NCBI RefSeq assembly: GCF_036826855.1
Contig: NZ_CP104578.1
Location: forward strand, 4,251,501 to 4,315,500
From: Streptomyces sp. SJL17-4
GTDB taxonomy: Bacteria > Actinomycetota > Actinomycetes > Streptomycetales > Streptomycetaceae
Direction of reading: 5' to 3'
DNA: 64,000 nt
In this document: in pieces, positions 33,964 to 44,465 of the stretch
Position numbering within the stretch: position 1 is the stretch's first letter
Layout of the letters: every line of letters starts with the position of its first letter
The notes under the pieces: generated by a model
What the model saw: the letters and a program-made list of their open reading frames with translations, nothing else
What the model was told of the DNA's origin: nothing
Database searches by the model: none
Position numbers and translations under genes: made by a program

Positions 33964-34899
33964 ATGTCCGCCACCCGGTACACGTATCTCGGCCCCGAGG
34001 GCACCTTCACGGAGGCCGCGCTGCGTACGCTGCCCGAGGCCGCGACGAGGGAACTCGTCCCCATGGTCTCGGTCCCGGCCGCGCTCGACGCCGTACGGAA
34101 CGGAGAGGCCGCCGCCGCTCTCGTACCGATCGAGAACTCGGTCGAGGGCGGGGTGACCGCGACCCTCGACGAGCTGGCCTCCGGCGAGCCGCTGATGATC
34201 TACCGCGAGGTGCTCCTGCCGATCGCCTTCGCGCTGCTCGTACGGCCCGGGACCAAGCTGTCGGACATCAAGACCGTGACGGGCCATCCGGTGGCCCAGC
34301 CGCAGGTCCGGAACTGGCTGCGGGCGCATCTGCCCGAGGCGCTGTGGGAGTCGGCCGCCTCCAACGCGGACGGGGCCCGGCTCGTGCAGGAGGGCCGCTT
34401 CGACGCCGCCTTCGCGGGGGAGTTCGCGGCGGCGACGTACGGCCTCGAAGCGCTGGTCACCGAGATCCACGACGCGGAGAACGCCGAGACCCGCTTCGTC
34501 CTCGTGGGCAGGCCGGCCCGGCCCGCTGCGCCGACCGGCGCGGACAAGACCTCGGTGGTGCTCTGGCTGGGTGACGATCATCCGGGTGCCCTCCTCGAAC
34601 TGCTCCAGGAATTCGCGGTGCGCGGGGTGAACCTGATGCTGATCCAGTCCCGGCCCACGGGGGCGGGGATCGGGAACTACTGCTTCGCCGTGGACGCCGA
34701 GGGCCATATCTCGGACCGGCGGGTGGGCGAGGCGCTGATGGGGCTCAAGCGGATCTGCCCCAAGGTGCGCTTCCTCGGCTCGTACCCGAGGGCGGGCGTC
34801 GCGGTCGAGGACGTGGCGGCGCTGCGGCGCGGCACCTCGGACGGGGAGTTCATGGCGGCCTCCGACTGGCTGGCGAGGGCCCAGGACGGTCGGGCCTGA
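33964..34899 (+). CDS. pheA: Prephenate dehydratase
   Basis: A 311-residue enzyme converting prephenate to phenylpyruvate in phenylalanine synthesis. It has the catalytic PDT domain (YTYLGPEGTFTEAALRT, IENSVEGGVTATLDEL, TGHPVAQPQVRNWL, and ENAETRFVLVG containing the catalytic T-R-F triplet) and a C-terminal ACT domain (GALLELLQEFAVRGVNLMLI, then ESRP-like IQSRPTG) for phenylalanine feedback. There is no chorismate mutase domain, as usual in actinobacteria. ATG 33964 has a weak AGGGTGA ribosome site. Ended by a hairpin at 34913-34938. Confidence 0.96.
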   Translation: MSATRYTYLGPEGTFTEAALRTLPEAATRELVPMVSVPAALDAVRNGEAAAALVPIENSVEGGVTATLDELASGEPLMIYREVLLPIAFALLVRPGTKLSDIKTVTGHPVAQPQVRNWLRAHLPEALWESAASNADGARLVQEGRFDAAFAGEFAAATYGLEALVTEIHDAENAETRFVLVGRPARPAAPTGADKTSVVLWLGDDHPGALLELLQEFAVRGVNLMLIQSRPTGAGIGNYCFAVDAEGHISDRRVGEALMGLKRICPKVRFLGSYPRAGVAVEDVAALRRGTSDGEFMAASDWLARAQDGRA

Positions 34900-34912
34900 C
34901 CCGATACTGACC

Positions 34913-34938
34913 GAACGCTTCCGTCGACGGGAGCGTTC
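34913..34938 (+). terminator. Terminator hairpin after pheA
   Basis: 10-bp stem (gaacgcttcc with gggagcgttc, one G-U pair), 6-nt loop, 14 bp past the stop codon. Confidence 0.75.
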
Positions 34939-35274
34939 GTCCACAGGTGCGAACCACTAGTCCTACCTGCATATTTTTCAGTTACCCACAGCGGTTATCC
35001 ACAGGCCCTGCACTCCGCCTGGGGACAAGTCGACAGCTCACCCCGACAAGGTCGACAAATCGCCCTAGCCACTCCTCGACTCCACCCCAACTGTCCACAG
35101 TGCGGGGAAGAGGCCCTCGTCAGCACGGTTCGCTCGACCAACTCTTTGGAGCGAGTAATTCCCACCCAAATGAGTGCCTGAATGACGTTTGATCACGGAA
35201 TTCCCAGGGCCGGGGCGGGAAATCCACGCGATCTTCCCCGTAGTCCACAGATCTTCCGCACAGCCTGTGGATAA
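34937..35274. other. Cluster of DnaA-box-like 9-mers between pheA and serS
   Basis: The 498-bp gap holds no gene but at least five DnaA-box-like sequences: tcgtccaca (34937), ttatccaca (34995, perfect), ctgtccaca (35091), tagtccaca (35241) and tgtggataa (35266, perfect on the reverse strand). Such clusters outside oriC can titrate DnaA. Confidence 0.55.
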
Positions 35275-35323
35275 CTAAATGCAGAGCCCGACTCCCGGCA
35301 TTCTCACGGGTGTCAATTCGGGC

Positions 35324-35357
35324 ATAACGTCACGCGTGACAACACGCGTGACGTTAT
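35324..35357. promoter_or_regulatory. Perfect 14-bp-arm palindrome upstream of serS
   Basis: ataacgtcacgcgt and acgcgtgacgttat (35324-35337 and 35344-35357) are exact inverted copies around gacaac, 40 bp before the serS GTG. It could be an operator or a leader hairpin. It has no T tract, so a simple terminator is less likely. Confidence 0.6.
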
Positions 35358-35397
35358 CCGGTGGGGGCGGGTGAACGCGCACCGGTAGCCTGGTGGG

Positions 35398-36687
35398 GTG
35401 ATTGACCTTCGCCAGCTCCGTGAGGACCCCGACCGTGTTCGCGCCTCCCAGCGCGCCCGTGGAGAGGACGTCGCGCTCGTCGACGCCCTGCTCTCCGCCG
35501 ATGAGCGGCGCAGGTCGTCCGGCGTCCGCTTCGACGAGCTCCGATCCGAGCAGAAGGCGCTCGGCAAGCTGATCCCCAGGGCCACCCCGGAGGAGCGCGC
35601 CGAGCTCCTCCAGAAGGCCGAGCAGCTCAAGACCGACGTCAAGGCCGCCGAGGCCGAGCAGAACGAGGCCGACGAGACGGCCAAGCAGCTGCTGCTCCAG
35701 CTCGGAAACATCGTCCACACCGACGTCCCGGTCGGCGGCGAGGAGGACTTCGTCGTCCTCGAGACGCACGGCACCATCCGCGACTTCGCGGCCGAGGGCT
35801 TCGAGCCCAAGGACCACCTGGAGCTCGGCGAGGCGCTCGGCGCCATCGACGTCGAGCGGGGCGCCAAGGTCTCCGGCTCGCGCTTCTACTACCTGACCGG
35901 CGTGGGCGCCCTCCTGGAGCTCGCCCTGGTCAACGCGGCGATCGCGCAGGCCACCGAGGCCGGCTTCATCCCCATGCTGACCCCGGCGCTCGTCCGTCCG
36001 CGCGCCATGGAGGGCACCGGCTTCCTCGGCCAGGCCGCGGAGAACGTGTACCACCTGGAGAAGGACGACTACTACCTCGTCGGCACGTCCGAGGTGCCCC
36101 TCGCGGCGTACCACATGGACGAGATCATCGACGCGGACAAGCTGCCCCTGCGGTACGCGGGCTTCTCGCCCTGCTTCCGCCGCGAGGCCGGCACGTACGG
36201 CAAGGACACCCGCGGCATCTTCCGCGTGCACCAGTTCGACAAGGTCGAGATGTTCTCGTACGTCGCGCCGGAGGACGCCGAGGCCGAGCACAAGAGGCTC
36301 CTGGAGTGGGAGAAGCAGTGGCTGACCGCTCTGGAGCTGCCGTTCCAGGTCATCGACGTCGCCACGGGTGACCTCGGTGCCTCCGCCTCCCGCAAGTTCG
36401 ACTGCGAGGCGTGGATCCCGACCCAGGGCAAGTACCGCGAGCTGACCTCGGCCTCGAACTGCGACAGCTTCCAGGCCCGTCGTCTCTCCGTCCGCATGCG
36501 CGACGAGCAGGGCGGCAAGAAGACCGTGCAGCCGCTGGCCACGCTGAACGGCACGCTCTGCGCCGTACCGCGCACGATCGTGGCGATCCTGGAGAACCAC
36601 CAGCTGCCCGACGGTTCGGTGCGCGTCCCGGAGATGCTGCGGCCCTACCTCGGTGGCCGTGAGGTCCTGGAGCCGATCGCCAAGTGA
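35398..36687 (+). CDS. serS: Seryl-tRNA synthetase
   Basis: A 429-residue class II synthetase that charges tRNA-Ser (two such tRNAs are in this window). The N-terminal long coiled-coil arm ([20 protein letters not shown] to about residue 105) binds the tRNA variable arm. Motif 2 is [20 protein letters not shown] with QFDKVE; motif 3 is in the final 40 residues. [20 protein letters not shown] sequence ([20 protein letters not shown]) is the serine-specific signature. GTG 35398 is the start by homology, with only a weak tggtggg ribosome site. It overlaps the next HAD gene by GTGA. The upstream palindrome suggests regulated expression. Confidence 0.97.
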   Translation: MIDLRQLREDPDRVRASQRARGEDVALVDALLSADERRRSSGVRFDELRSEQKALGKLIPRATPEERAELLQKAEQLKTDVKAAEAEQNEADETAKQLLLQLGNIVHTDVPVGGEEDFVVLETHGTIRDFAAEGFEPKDHLELGEALGAIDVERGAKVSGSRFYYLTGVGALLELALVNAAIAQATEAGFIPMLTPALVRPRAMEGTGFLGQAAENVYHLEKDDYYLVGTSEVPLAAYHMDEIIDADKLPLRYAGFSPCFRREAGTYGKDTRGIFRVHQFDKVEMFSYVAPEDAEAEHKRLLEWEKQWLTALELPFQVIDVATGDLGASASRKFDCEAWIPTQGKYRELTSASNCDSFQARRLSVRMRDEQGGKKTVQPLATLNGTLCAVPRTIVAILENHQLPDGSVRVPEMLRPYLGGREVLEPIAK

Positions 36688-37490
36688 GCCCCTTCCCCTA
36701 CCGCCTGGTCGCGACGGATCTCGACGGCACGCTGCTGCGCGCCGACGAGTCCGTCTCGGCCCGTACGCGGGACGCGCTCGCCGCCGTCACCGCGGCGGGC
36801 GCCGCGCACATCGTCGTCACCGGCCGGGCGGTGCCCTGGACCCGGCACATCCTGGACGACCTCGGCTACGAGGGCATCGCGGTGTGCGGGCAGGGCGCGC
36901 AGGTCTACCACGCGGGGGAGCACCGGCTGCTCACCTCGCTGACGCTGGACCGGCAGCTCGCGGGGCTCGCCCTCTCGAAGATAGAGGCGGAGGTCGGTCC
37001 GCTGGCGCTGGCCGCGAGCCGGGACGGTCTGGAGGGCGAGGTCCTGATGGGCCCCGGCTACCGGGCGCACCCGGGGCCGCTGCCGTACGTGCCGTACGAG
37101 GACCCGGCGGAGCTGTGGGCGGCCCCGCTGACCAAGCTCTACCTCCAGCACCCGACGCTGTCCGACGACGAGCTGACCAGGGCCGCCCGTGCGACGGTCG
37201 GCGGTCTCGTCGACATCGTCATGGCGGGGCCCGGGGTGGTGGAGATCCTTCCGCTCGGGCTGAGCAAGGCGACCGGTCTCTCGCTCGCGGCGCGCCGGCT
37301 GGGCGTGAAGGCGGCGGAGACGATCGCCTTCGGCGACATGCCCAACGACATCCCGATGTTCGGCTGGGCGGCCCACGGCGTGGCCATGGGCAACGCGCAC
37401 GACGAACTGCGCGCGGTGGCGGACGAGATCACGACGTCCAACGAGGAGGACGGCATCGCCGTCGTCCTGGAACGCCTGCTGTCGGTCTGA
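36684..37490 (+). CDS. Cof-type HAD phosphatase
   Basis: A 268-residue HAD hydrolase, subclass IIB. Motif I is [14 protein letters not shown] (two Asp), motif II is HIVVTGRAV, and motifs III/IV are [12 protein letters not shown] and [15 protein letters not shown]. It is a cytosolic phosphatase for small phosphorylated metabolites such as sugar phosphates or cofactors; the substrate is unknown. The GTG start overlaps the serS stop by 4 nt, so it is translationally coupled to the synthetase, a linkage I recall as common in Streptomyces. A paralogue lies at 52365. Confidence 0.92.
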   Translation: MSPFPYRLVATDLDGTLLRADESVSARTRDALAAVTAAGAAHIVVTGRAVPWTRHILDDLGYEGIAVCGQGAQVYHAGEHRLLTSLTLDRQLAGLALSKIEAEVGPLALAASRDGLEGEVLMGPGYRAHPGPLPYVPYEDPAELWAAPLTKLYLQHPTLSDDELTRAARATVGGLVDIVMAGPGVVEILPLGLSKATGLSLAARRLGVKAAETIAFGDMPNDIPMFGWAAHGVAMGNAHDELRAVADEITTSNEEDGIAVVLERLLSV

Positions 37491-37543
37491 CCGGGACCGG
37501 CCTCCGGGGCAAAGGACTCGCGACAGGCCCCGGGACAAAGAAA

Positions 37544-37592
37544 AGGGGCGGCCCGCGCGGACCGGGTCCACGCGCTCGAAGCGGCCGCCCCT
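37544..37592 (+). terminator. Terminator after serS-HAD operon
   Basis: 10-bp core stem (aggggcggcc with ggccgcccct) around a 29-nt loop, followed by tcttttc, one of the clearer U-tracts in the window. Confidence 0.75.
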
Positions 37593-37626
37593 TCTTTTCG
37601 GGGGATCCCCCGTTCCCCCCGTACAA

Positions 37627-38286
37627 CTAGTGTGCGCCGGGCCCCTGTTCGGGGGCGACTGGTTTTCCGCGGGTGAGCGGGTGGCAGGCGAGGCCGACGG
37701 CCAGGGAGATCGCGTGCCCGAGATCGGTGTACGTGCGGTCGGCGAGCAGCGGTACGACGAAGAAGGCCACCACTCCCGCGAGGTAGAGCCAACGCCAGGG
37801 GCGGGCGAGCCGGTACGTGAGGATGCCCGCCGAGGCGGCGAGACCGTAGCTGACCCCGATGTCCACGACATGCGCCATGCTGCGCGGCACGTCGTGGAGG
37901 CGGATGGCCACGAGGACGACCTGCTGGCTGATCAGAGTGGCCGCGATATGGGCCGTGGCGACGGTGAAGACCCATTTCGCCGTACCGAGCCACCGCTCCA
38001 CGGGCGCGTGGATCAGCTCGAACAGCGCCGCGTACAGCAGCAGATCGGCCGGGTCCTCGATCCAGAACGCGCTGCCGAGCAGCGCCCGCAGCGGGTGGTG
38101 GGACAGCTGGTGGAGATTGCTGCTGTTGCGGTGCAGCAGATACGTGTCGATGCCGTGGGGGGACAGCGCGATGACGAGGCTGGTGATCGCGATGACCGCG
38201 AGCCAGAGATGCGTACCGGGTGACGAACGCACCCACGACCTGAGCGGTCGGGACGGTTCGCCACCCGGGGAGGTCTCGGGAGGCAC
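37627..38286 (-). CDS. Rhomboid-like integral membrane protein
   Basis: A 219-residue protein with about six membrane segments (LWLAVIAITSLVIALSPHG; ALLGSAFWIEDPADLLLYAA; WVFTVATAHIAATLISQQV; and others). It contains the rhomboid-type GVSYGLAASAG segment (a GxS motif) and a His in DLGHAISLAVGL. If the family rules hold, this Ser and His would form an intramembrane protease dyad; actinobacterial members are often annotated only as rhomboid-like. GTG 38286 is the preferred start because the upstream frame is Arg/His-rich non-protein sequence. Adjacent to lpd on the same strand but with a separate role. Confidence 0.75.
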   Translation of the reverse strand: MPPETSPGGEPSRPLRSWVRSSPGTHLWLAVIAITSLVIALSPHGIDTYLLHRNSSNLHQLSHHPLRALLGSAFWIEDPADLLLYAALFELIHAPVERWLGTAKWVFTVATAHIAATLISQQVVLVAIRLHDVPRSMAHVVDIGVSYGLAASAGILTYRLARPWRWLYLAGVVAFFVVPLLADRTYTDLGHAISLAVGLACHPLTRGKPVAPEQGPGAH

Positions 38287-38321
38287 GTGTCCGTGCCTAT
38301 CACCCCGAACCGGTGGAAACC

Positions 38322-39725
<1,404 letters not shown>

Positions 39726-39796
39726 GACTGACTCCCGAGGGTGGTGAGGGTGTTCGGTCCACGTACGGGCCCACAGTAGTCCGGTGTCCCGCCCAC

Positions 39797-39815
39797 GGTC
39801 AGTTGTAGGATGACC
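39797..39815 (+). promoter_or_regulatory. Candidate GntR autoregulatory operator with -10 box
   Basis: ggtca/tgacc arms flank gttgtagga; the sequence includes taggat (39806-39811), a good -10 hexamer. It lies 34-52 bp upstream of the GntR start, where a FadR-type repressor often binds its own promoter. Confidence 0.4.
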
Positions 39816-39848
39816 GGGCAACCGGGCAAATGGAGAGGTCGGAACGGC

Positions 39849-40526
39849 ATGGCACTCAGGGCGACGGGGCGGACCTCGTTGGTGGACTCCGTGGTGGACC
39901 AGCTGCGGACGCAGCTCGCGGACGGCGAGTGGGCGGTCGGCGACCGCATCCCGACCGAGCACGAGCTCGCCCAGCAGCTCGGTGTGGGCCGCAACACCGT
40001 CCGCGAGGCGGTCCGGGTCCTGGTCCACGCGGGCCTGCTCGAATCCCGTCAGGGCAACGGCACCTTCGTCAGGTCGACCGCCGATCCGGCGGCCGTGCTG
40101 CGCGGAGTACGGCACGCGGGCGCGGCCGACGTCCTCGAACTCCGGGTCGCCCTGGAGGCCGAGGCCGCGCGGCTCGCGGCGGCCCGGCGGGACACCCACG
40201 ACCTGCTGCGGCTCCGGGCGGCCCTCACCACGCTCCGCGAGGAGGGCGACCGGAACGCGGACGCCGACCTCGCCTTCCACCTCGCGGTCGTCGGCGCCAC
40301 CCACAACGCGGCCTTCGTCGAGGTGTACCGGTTCTTCTCCGCCCAGGTCCACGAGGTGCTCGTGGAGGCCCTCGGCGACCGGGAGATGCCGCCGGTCGAC
40401 ATCGACGCCCACGAGGCCCTGGTCACGGCGATCGAGGCGGGCGACCCGGAGGCGGCGGAGCGCCAGGCCCGCGAACTGCTGCGGCTCCCGATGGAGACGG
40501 TCGCGGCGCTGACGGAGAACTCCTGA
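39849..40526 (+). CDS. FadR/GntR-family transcriptional regulator
   Basis: A 225-residue regulator. The N-terminal winged helix (about 10-75) reads [20 protein letters not shown] and then [20 protein letters not shown]; the C-terminal all-helical FCD effector domain (about 95-215) includes [17 protein letters not shown], whose Asp/His residues usually bind a metal or carboxylate ligand. The stop overlaps the start of an MFS transporter as TGATG, so the regulator almost certainly controls that exporter. The ligand is unknown. ATG 39849 follows GGTCGGAAC. Confidence 0.93.
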   Translation: MALRATGRTSLVDSVVDQLRTQLADGEWAVGDRIPTEHELAQQLGVGRNTVREAVRVLVHAGLLESRQGNGTFVRSTADPAAVLRGVRHAGAADVLELRVALEAEAARLAAARRDTHDLLRLRAALTTLREEGDRNADADLAFHLAVVGATHNAAFVEVYRFFSAQVHEVLVEALGDREMPPVDIDAHEALVTAIEAGDPEAAERQARELLRLPMETVAALTENS

Positions 40527-41824
40527 TGAGCGCGGAGACCCGTACGGCGGGTTCCGCCGCGCCCTCCTCCGTACCGCCGCCCGTACTCGTCGACGCGGAG
40601 GCCGGGGTCCCGGCGTCGGCCGCCGGGGCGGCGGCGCGGCGGGCGCTGCTCGCGCACCCGGCGCTGCTCCTGGTCGGGATCGTGCTGGCCTCGCTGAACA
40701 TGCGGGCCGCGCTGGCGAGCGTGGCGCCGCTGGTCGGCGAGATATCCGGGGCCCTCGGGCTCTCCTCCACGGCGAGCTCGCTCGTGACTTCGGTGCCGGT
40801 GCTGTTCCTCGGCGTGGGCGCGCTCGTCGCACCCTGGCTGGGGCGCCGGTTCGGCGCCGAACGCGTGCTGTTGGCCGCGCTGCTGCTGCTCGCCGTCGGG
40901 ATCCTCGCGCGCGTGCTGCCCTCCGTGTACGCGCTGTACGGCGGCGGGATCCTCGTCGGCACCGCGATCGCCCTGCTCAACGTGCTGATGCCGGGCCTGA
41001 TCAAGCGTGACTTCCCGGACCGTGCCGCGGCGATGACCTCGGTCTACACGGGCGCGATGATCGCCGGTGCGACGGTCGCGGCGGCGGCCGCCGTGCCGCT
41101 GGAGAAGGCGCTCGGCGGGGGCTGGGAGGGCTCGCTCGGCTTCTGGTCCCTGCTCGCCGTGGTCGCCGCGGTCGCCTGGCTGCCGCAGGTACTGATCGCC
41201 CGGGGCCGCACCGGCCACGAGGTACGGGCCGTCCCGGCCGCCGGGGCCCGCCCGGTGAGCGTCTGGCGCTCGGCGCTCGCCTGGCAGGTCACGCTCTTCA
41301 TGGGCCTGCAGTCGCTCTGGTCGTACGTGCTGATCGCCTGGATGCCGACGATCTTCACCGATCACGGGATGAGCCGCTCGACGGCCGGTGTCGTCTTCGC
41401 CTTCAACAACCTGATCCAGGTCGCGGGTGCCTTCGTGGTGCCGCTGCTGGCCGGCCGGATGCGGAGCCAGCGTCCGCTGATCGTGCTGGTCACCACGCTG
41501 GTCGCGGCCGGTTACGCCGGTCTGATGGTGGCGCCGGTGGAAGGTGCCTGGCTGTGGTCGGCGGTGCTCGGGATCGGTCAGGGCGGGGCCGTCGGTCTCG
41601 CCCTGACCCTGATCGTGCTGCGCTCCGGGGACGCGGTGACCGCGGCCCGGCTGTCCGGGATGGCCCAGACGGTCGGCTATCTGCTCGCCGCCGCGGGCCC
41701 GCTCGCGGCCGGCGCCCTGCACCAGGCCACCGGCTCCTGGACGCTGCCGATCTGCGGGGTCCTCGGCGTCTGCGCGGCCGCGCTCACCGTGGGGCTCCTC
41801 GCCGCCCGGGACCGGACGGTGTGA
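40526..41824 (+). CDS. MFS transporter, CynX/NimT-like
   Basis: A 432-residue transporter with 12 predicted helices starting after a 45-residue polar N-terminus. The first helix region [20 protein letters not shown] is the typical CynX/NimT (cyanate or 2-nitroimidazole transporter-like) opening, and the family loop [19 protein letters not shown] is present. Probably an exporter of a small organic compound. Translationally coupled to the upstream GntR gene. Substrate not deducible. Confidence 0.9.
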   Translation: MSAETRTAGSAAPSSVPPPVLVDAEAGVPASAAGAAARRALLAHPALLLVGIVLASLNMRAALASVAPLVGEISGALGLSSTASSLVTSVPVLFLGVGALVAPWLGRRFGAERVLLAALLLLAVGILARVLPSVYALYGGGILVGTAIALLNVLMPGLIKRDFPDRAAAMTSVYTGAMIAGATVAAAAAVPLEKALGGGWEGSLGFWSLLAVVAAVAWLPQVLIARGRTGHEVRAVPAAGARPVSVWRSALAWQVTLFMGLQSLWSYVLIAWMPTIFTDHGMSRSTAGVVFAFNNLIQVAGAFVVPLLAGRMRSQRPLIVLVTTLVAAGYAGLMVAPVEGAWLWSAVLGIGQGGAVGLALTLIVLRSGDAVTAARLSGMAQTVGYLLAAAGPLAAGALHQATGSWTLPICGVLGVCAAALTVGLLAARDRTV

Positions 41825-41911
41825 GGTCGGGGGGTTGCGGTGCGGCTCCGGGGTGGGGCTCCCGGGGGTGGGACGCCCTGCCTCGGAGCCGTACCGCTTC
41901 CGTGTCCGCTT

Positions 41912-42631
41912 CTACTCCTCGCCCGCCAGCTTCAGCGTGCGGAGCTTGAAGCCGGCGAACCAGGTCGCCACGATCGTGACCGCGGAGAGGAGCACGACCG
42001 CCGTGGTGAGGCCGACCTCGGAGGTGATCAGGCCGTCACCGGTGACCCTCTCCGCGAGGGCGAGCGCCCACTGCTGGACGCTCAGGGTGCGCGCGCCCTC
42101 GATCAGGGAGCCGAACAGGGCCTCCCACACCAGGGCGTAGACCAGGCCGATGACCACCGCGTGGCGGCTGATCGTGCCCAGCAGCAGGAACAGCGCGCTG
42201 TAGGCGATGGAGGCCACGAGCGCCGCCACCGTGTACGCCACGGCCACCTGCTGGCCGTTGCCGTTGAGGATGAAGCCGGCGATGAACGTCGGTACCGCGG
42301 AGAAGACCATCGTCACCGCGATCGCGACGATCAGCTTCGTGAAGATGATCGAGGGCCGCTTCACCGGCTTGGACAGCAGATAGACGATCGAGCCGTCGTC
42401 GATCTCGGGTCCGATCGCGCCCGTACCGGCGATCACACCGATCAGCGGGACCATCGTGGCCAGCGCGAAGCCGCCGAGGACATCGGCCGCGACCTGGTCG
42501 TCCGCCCCGTTGAAGGCGCGCACCGCCGCCGAGATGACCAGCAGCATGCCGGGCAGCAGGAAGAGGATCAGGGCCCGGCGGCGGCCGAGGAGGGCCCGGT
42601 AGGTGAGCCGGGCGACTGTGGGGTTGTACAT
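41912..42631 (-). CDS. ABC-2 type transporter permease
   Basis: A 239-residue permease with six hydrophobic segments (LILFLLPGMLLVISAAVRAF; ALATMVPLIGVIAGTGAIG; ITIVATWFAGF-like C-terminus VLLSAVTIVATWFAGFKLR). The GPEIDDGSIVYLLSKPVKRP loop is typical of bacterial ABC-2 exporters. It follows its ATPase (42646-43557) by 14 bp and is the last gene of a four-gene run of alternating ATPase and permease genes. Exported substrate unknown. Confidence 0.9.
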   Translation of the reverse strand: MYNPTVARLTYRALLGRRRALILFLLPGMLLVISAAVRAFNGADDQVAADVLGGFALATMVPLIGVIAGTGAIGPEIDDGSIVYLLSKPVKRPSIIFTKLIVAIAVTMVFSAVPTFIAGFILNGNGQQVAVAYTVAALVASIAYSALFLLLGTISRHAVVIGLVYALVWEALFGSLIEGARTLSVQQWALALAERVTGDGLITSEVGLTTAVVLLSAVTIVATWFAGFKLRTLKLAGEE

Positions 42632-42645
42632 CGGTCAGGCTCCTT

Positions 42646-43557
42646 TCAGGCCGCGACGAGGTATGAGAAGACCGATTCGAGGGACTCGTCCGAGGGCGAG
42701 ACCGTCAGCAGACGGATCCCCCGCTCGCGCGCGACCTTCGGCAGCAGCTCGGTGAACCGCCCGAAGTCCACCGCCTGGATGCGCAGTCCGCCATCCACGT
42801 GGTCGACCTCGATGCCGGCCGTGGACGGGTCGGCGATCAGCGCCGCGGCGAGTGCCCGGTCGTCGCTGGAGCGGACCAGGTAGCGGTGCGGCCGGTCCGT
42901 CATCAGCCGGCGGATCTTGCGGAAGTCGCCGGAGGCCGCGTGGCGCCCGGCCACGATCACCTCGATGTGGGAGGCCAGCTGCTCGACCTCCTCCAGGATG
43001 TGCGAGGAGAACAGCACCGTGCGCCCGTCCGCGCCCATCTGCCGCAGCAGGTCCATCAGCTGCATGCGCTGGCGCGGGTCCATGCCGTTGAACGGCTCGT
43101 CGAGCAGCAGCACCGACGGGTCGTGCACGAGGGCCGAGGCCATCTTCACGCGCTGCCGCATGCCCTTGCTGTACGTGGAGATCTTGCGGTCCTGCGCGTA
43201 CTCCATCTCGACCGTGGCCAGGGCCTGCTGGGCCTCCTTGGCACCGAGGCCCTGCAGTTCGGCGTTGGCCACGACGAATTCGCGGCCGGTGAGGAAGTCG
43301 TACATCGCCTCCCGCTCGGGCACGACGCCGATCTCGCGGTAGACCGACTCGTTCCCCCAGATCGTCTGCCCGTCGAGGGTGACGCTGCCGGTGGAGGGGT
43401 CGAGGAAGCCGCCCATCATGTTGATCAGGGTGGACTTTCCCGCGCCGTTCGGCCCGAGGAGGCCGGTGACACCCGGGCCCACCGTCATGGTGACGTCGTT
43501 CACGGCCACGACGTTTCCGAACCAGCGGGAGACGTGGTCGATGTGGAGCGTTGTCAC
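42646..43557 (-). CDS. ABC transporter ATP-binding protein
   Basis: A 303-residue ATPase: Walker A GLLGPNGAGKSTLINMMGG, signature STYSKGMRQRVKMASALVHD (degenerate LSGGQ, as in ABC-2/drug-type exporters), Walker B VLLLDEPFNGMDP, H-loop LFSSHILEEVE, plus a C-terminal regulatory extension. The GTG start overlaps the upstream permease stop by GTGA. Confidence 0.95.
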   Translation of the reverse strand: MTTLHIDHVSRWFGNVVAVNDVTMTVGPGVTGLLGPNGAGKSTLINMMGGFLDPSTGSVTLDGQTIWGNESVYREIGVVPEREAMYDFLTGREFVVANAELQGLGAKEAQQALATVEMEYAQDRKISTYSKGMRQRVKMASALVHDPSVLLLDEPFNGMDPRQRMQLMDLLRQMGADGRTVLFSSHILEEVEQLASHIEVIVAGRHAASGDFRKIRRLMTDRPHRYLVRSSDDRALAAALIADPSTAGIEVDHVDGGLRIQAVDFGRFTELLPKVARERGIRLLTVSPSDESLESVFSYLVAA

Positions 43558-44465
43558 AGCCCGACCTTTCGGTAGCGGCGCATCAGGATGCCGTACGAGC
43601 CGGCGACGAGCGCGAGGACGACCAGCAGATAGACCGCGCCGATACCGGCGCCCGGCCCCTCGCCCCCGGGGAAGGAGGAGGGCGCGCCGAGGAAGGCGGT
43701 CTGCACGCCGTCGATGAGCGTGATCGGCGAGAAGAGGCCGAGCCAGGAGATGGCGCCCAGGTTGTCCGTGCCGTAGGCGATGCCCTGGAGCGTCGAGACC
43801 GCTCCGTACGAGATCGTCAGCACACCGATCACGGCGGCGACACCGAAGCCGCGGCGCGGGGTGAGCGCGGCCATGACCAGCCCGACGCCGCCGAAGAGCA
43901 GCGAGAGCAGGGCCACGGAGAGCAGTCCCTGGCCGAACATCTGCGTCTGGGTGCCGAAGTCCATCTTGGCCAGCAGGGAGCCGATCCAGAGGATCAGGAG
44001 GGGGACCGCGGTCAGCAGGAAGAGCGCCGAGGCCATCGCGCCGAACTTGGCGAGCACGTAGTCCGCGCGCTCGATCGGCCGGGAGAAGTACAGCGGCACG
44101 GTCCTGAACCGGAGGTCGCGGGAGACCGACTGCGGCGCCTGCGAGGCCAGGTAGATGCCGATGACGACCTGGAGGAAGATCGCGTACTGGGTGTACTCGA
44201 TCGACAGCTTGGACTGCTTCGTGACGACCGCGACCGCGACGATGATCAGCGCGGGTACGCACATCACGCCGGAGAGCAGCATCGGCAGCACCTTGGACTT
44301 GGCGCTGCGGCCCAGGCCGTACGCGCCGCGCAGGGACTGCGAGAACAGCGACCTGCGCGCGTACGCCCGGCCGAGACGCGGGCCGTCGTAGGAGCGGTAG
44401 CCGATGTTGTGGATGCGGGTCGTGTCGGGAGCGGCCTGGGAGGGCTGCGGGATCTGGGTGCTCAT
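43554..44465 (-). CDS. ABC-2 type transporter permease
   Basis: A 303-residue permease: cytosolic N-terminus (TTRIHNIGYRSYDGPRLGRA), then six membrane segments (VLPMLLSGVMCVPALIIVAV; YAIFLQVVIGIYLASQAPQS; ALFLLTAVPLLILWIGSLLA; LLSVALLSLLFGGVGLVMAA; and others), ending YRKVGL. It is coupled at both ends to ATPase genes (ATGA upstream, GTGA downstream). Pairs with the 44462-45457 ATPase by order. Confidence 0.9.
   Translation of the reverse strand: MSTQIPQPSQAAPDTTRIHNIGYRSYDGPRLGRAYARRSLFSQSLRGAYGLGRSAKSKVLPMLLSGVMCVPALIIVAVAVVTKQSKLSIEYTQYAIFLQVVIGIYLASQAPQSVSRDLRFRTVPLYFSRPIERADYVLAKFGAMASALFLLTAVPLLILWIGSLLAKMDFGTQTQMFGQGLLSVALLSLLFGGVGLVMAALTPRRGFGVAAVIGVLTISYGAVSTLQGIAYGTDNLGAISWLGLFSPITLIDGVQTAFLGAPSSFPGGEGPGAGIGAVYLLVVLALVAGSYGILMRRYRKVGL

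Noticed and set aside
30064..34944. 1626-codon open frame on the reverse strand through the copper operon
   Set aside because: It is antisense to six recognisable genes; open antisense frames are normal at this GC content, and the translation is Arg/Gly/Val-rich without any domain.
35275..35397. T-box or other tRNA-sensing leader before serS
   Set aside because: There is no T-box sequence, specifier loop or antiterminator; only a simple perfect palindrome is present.
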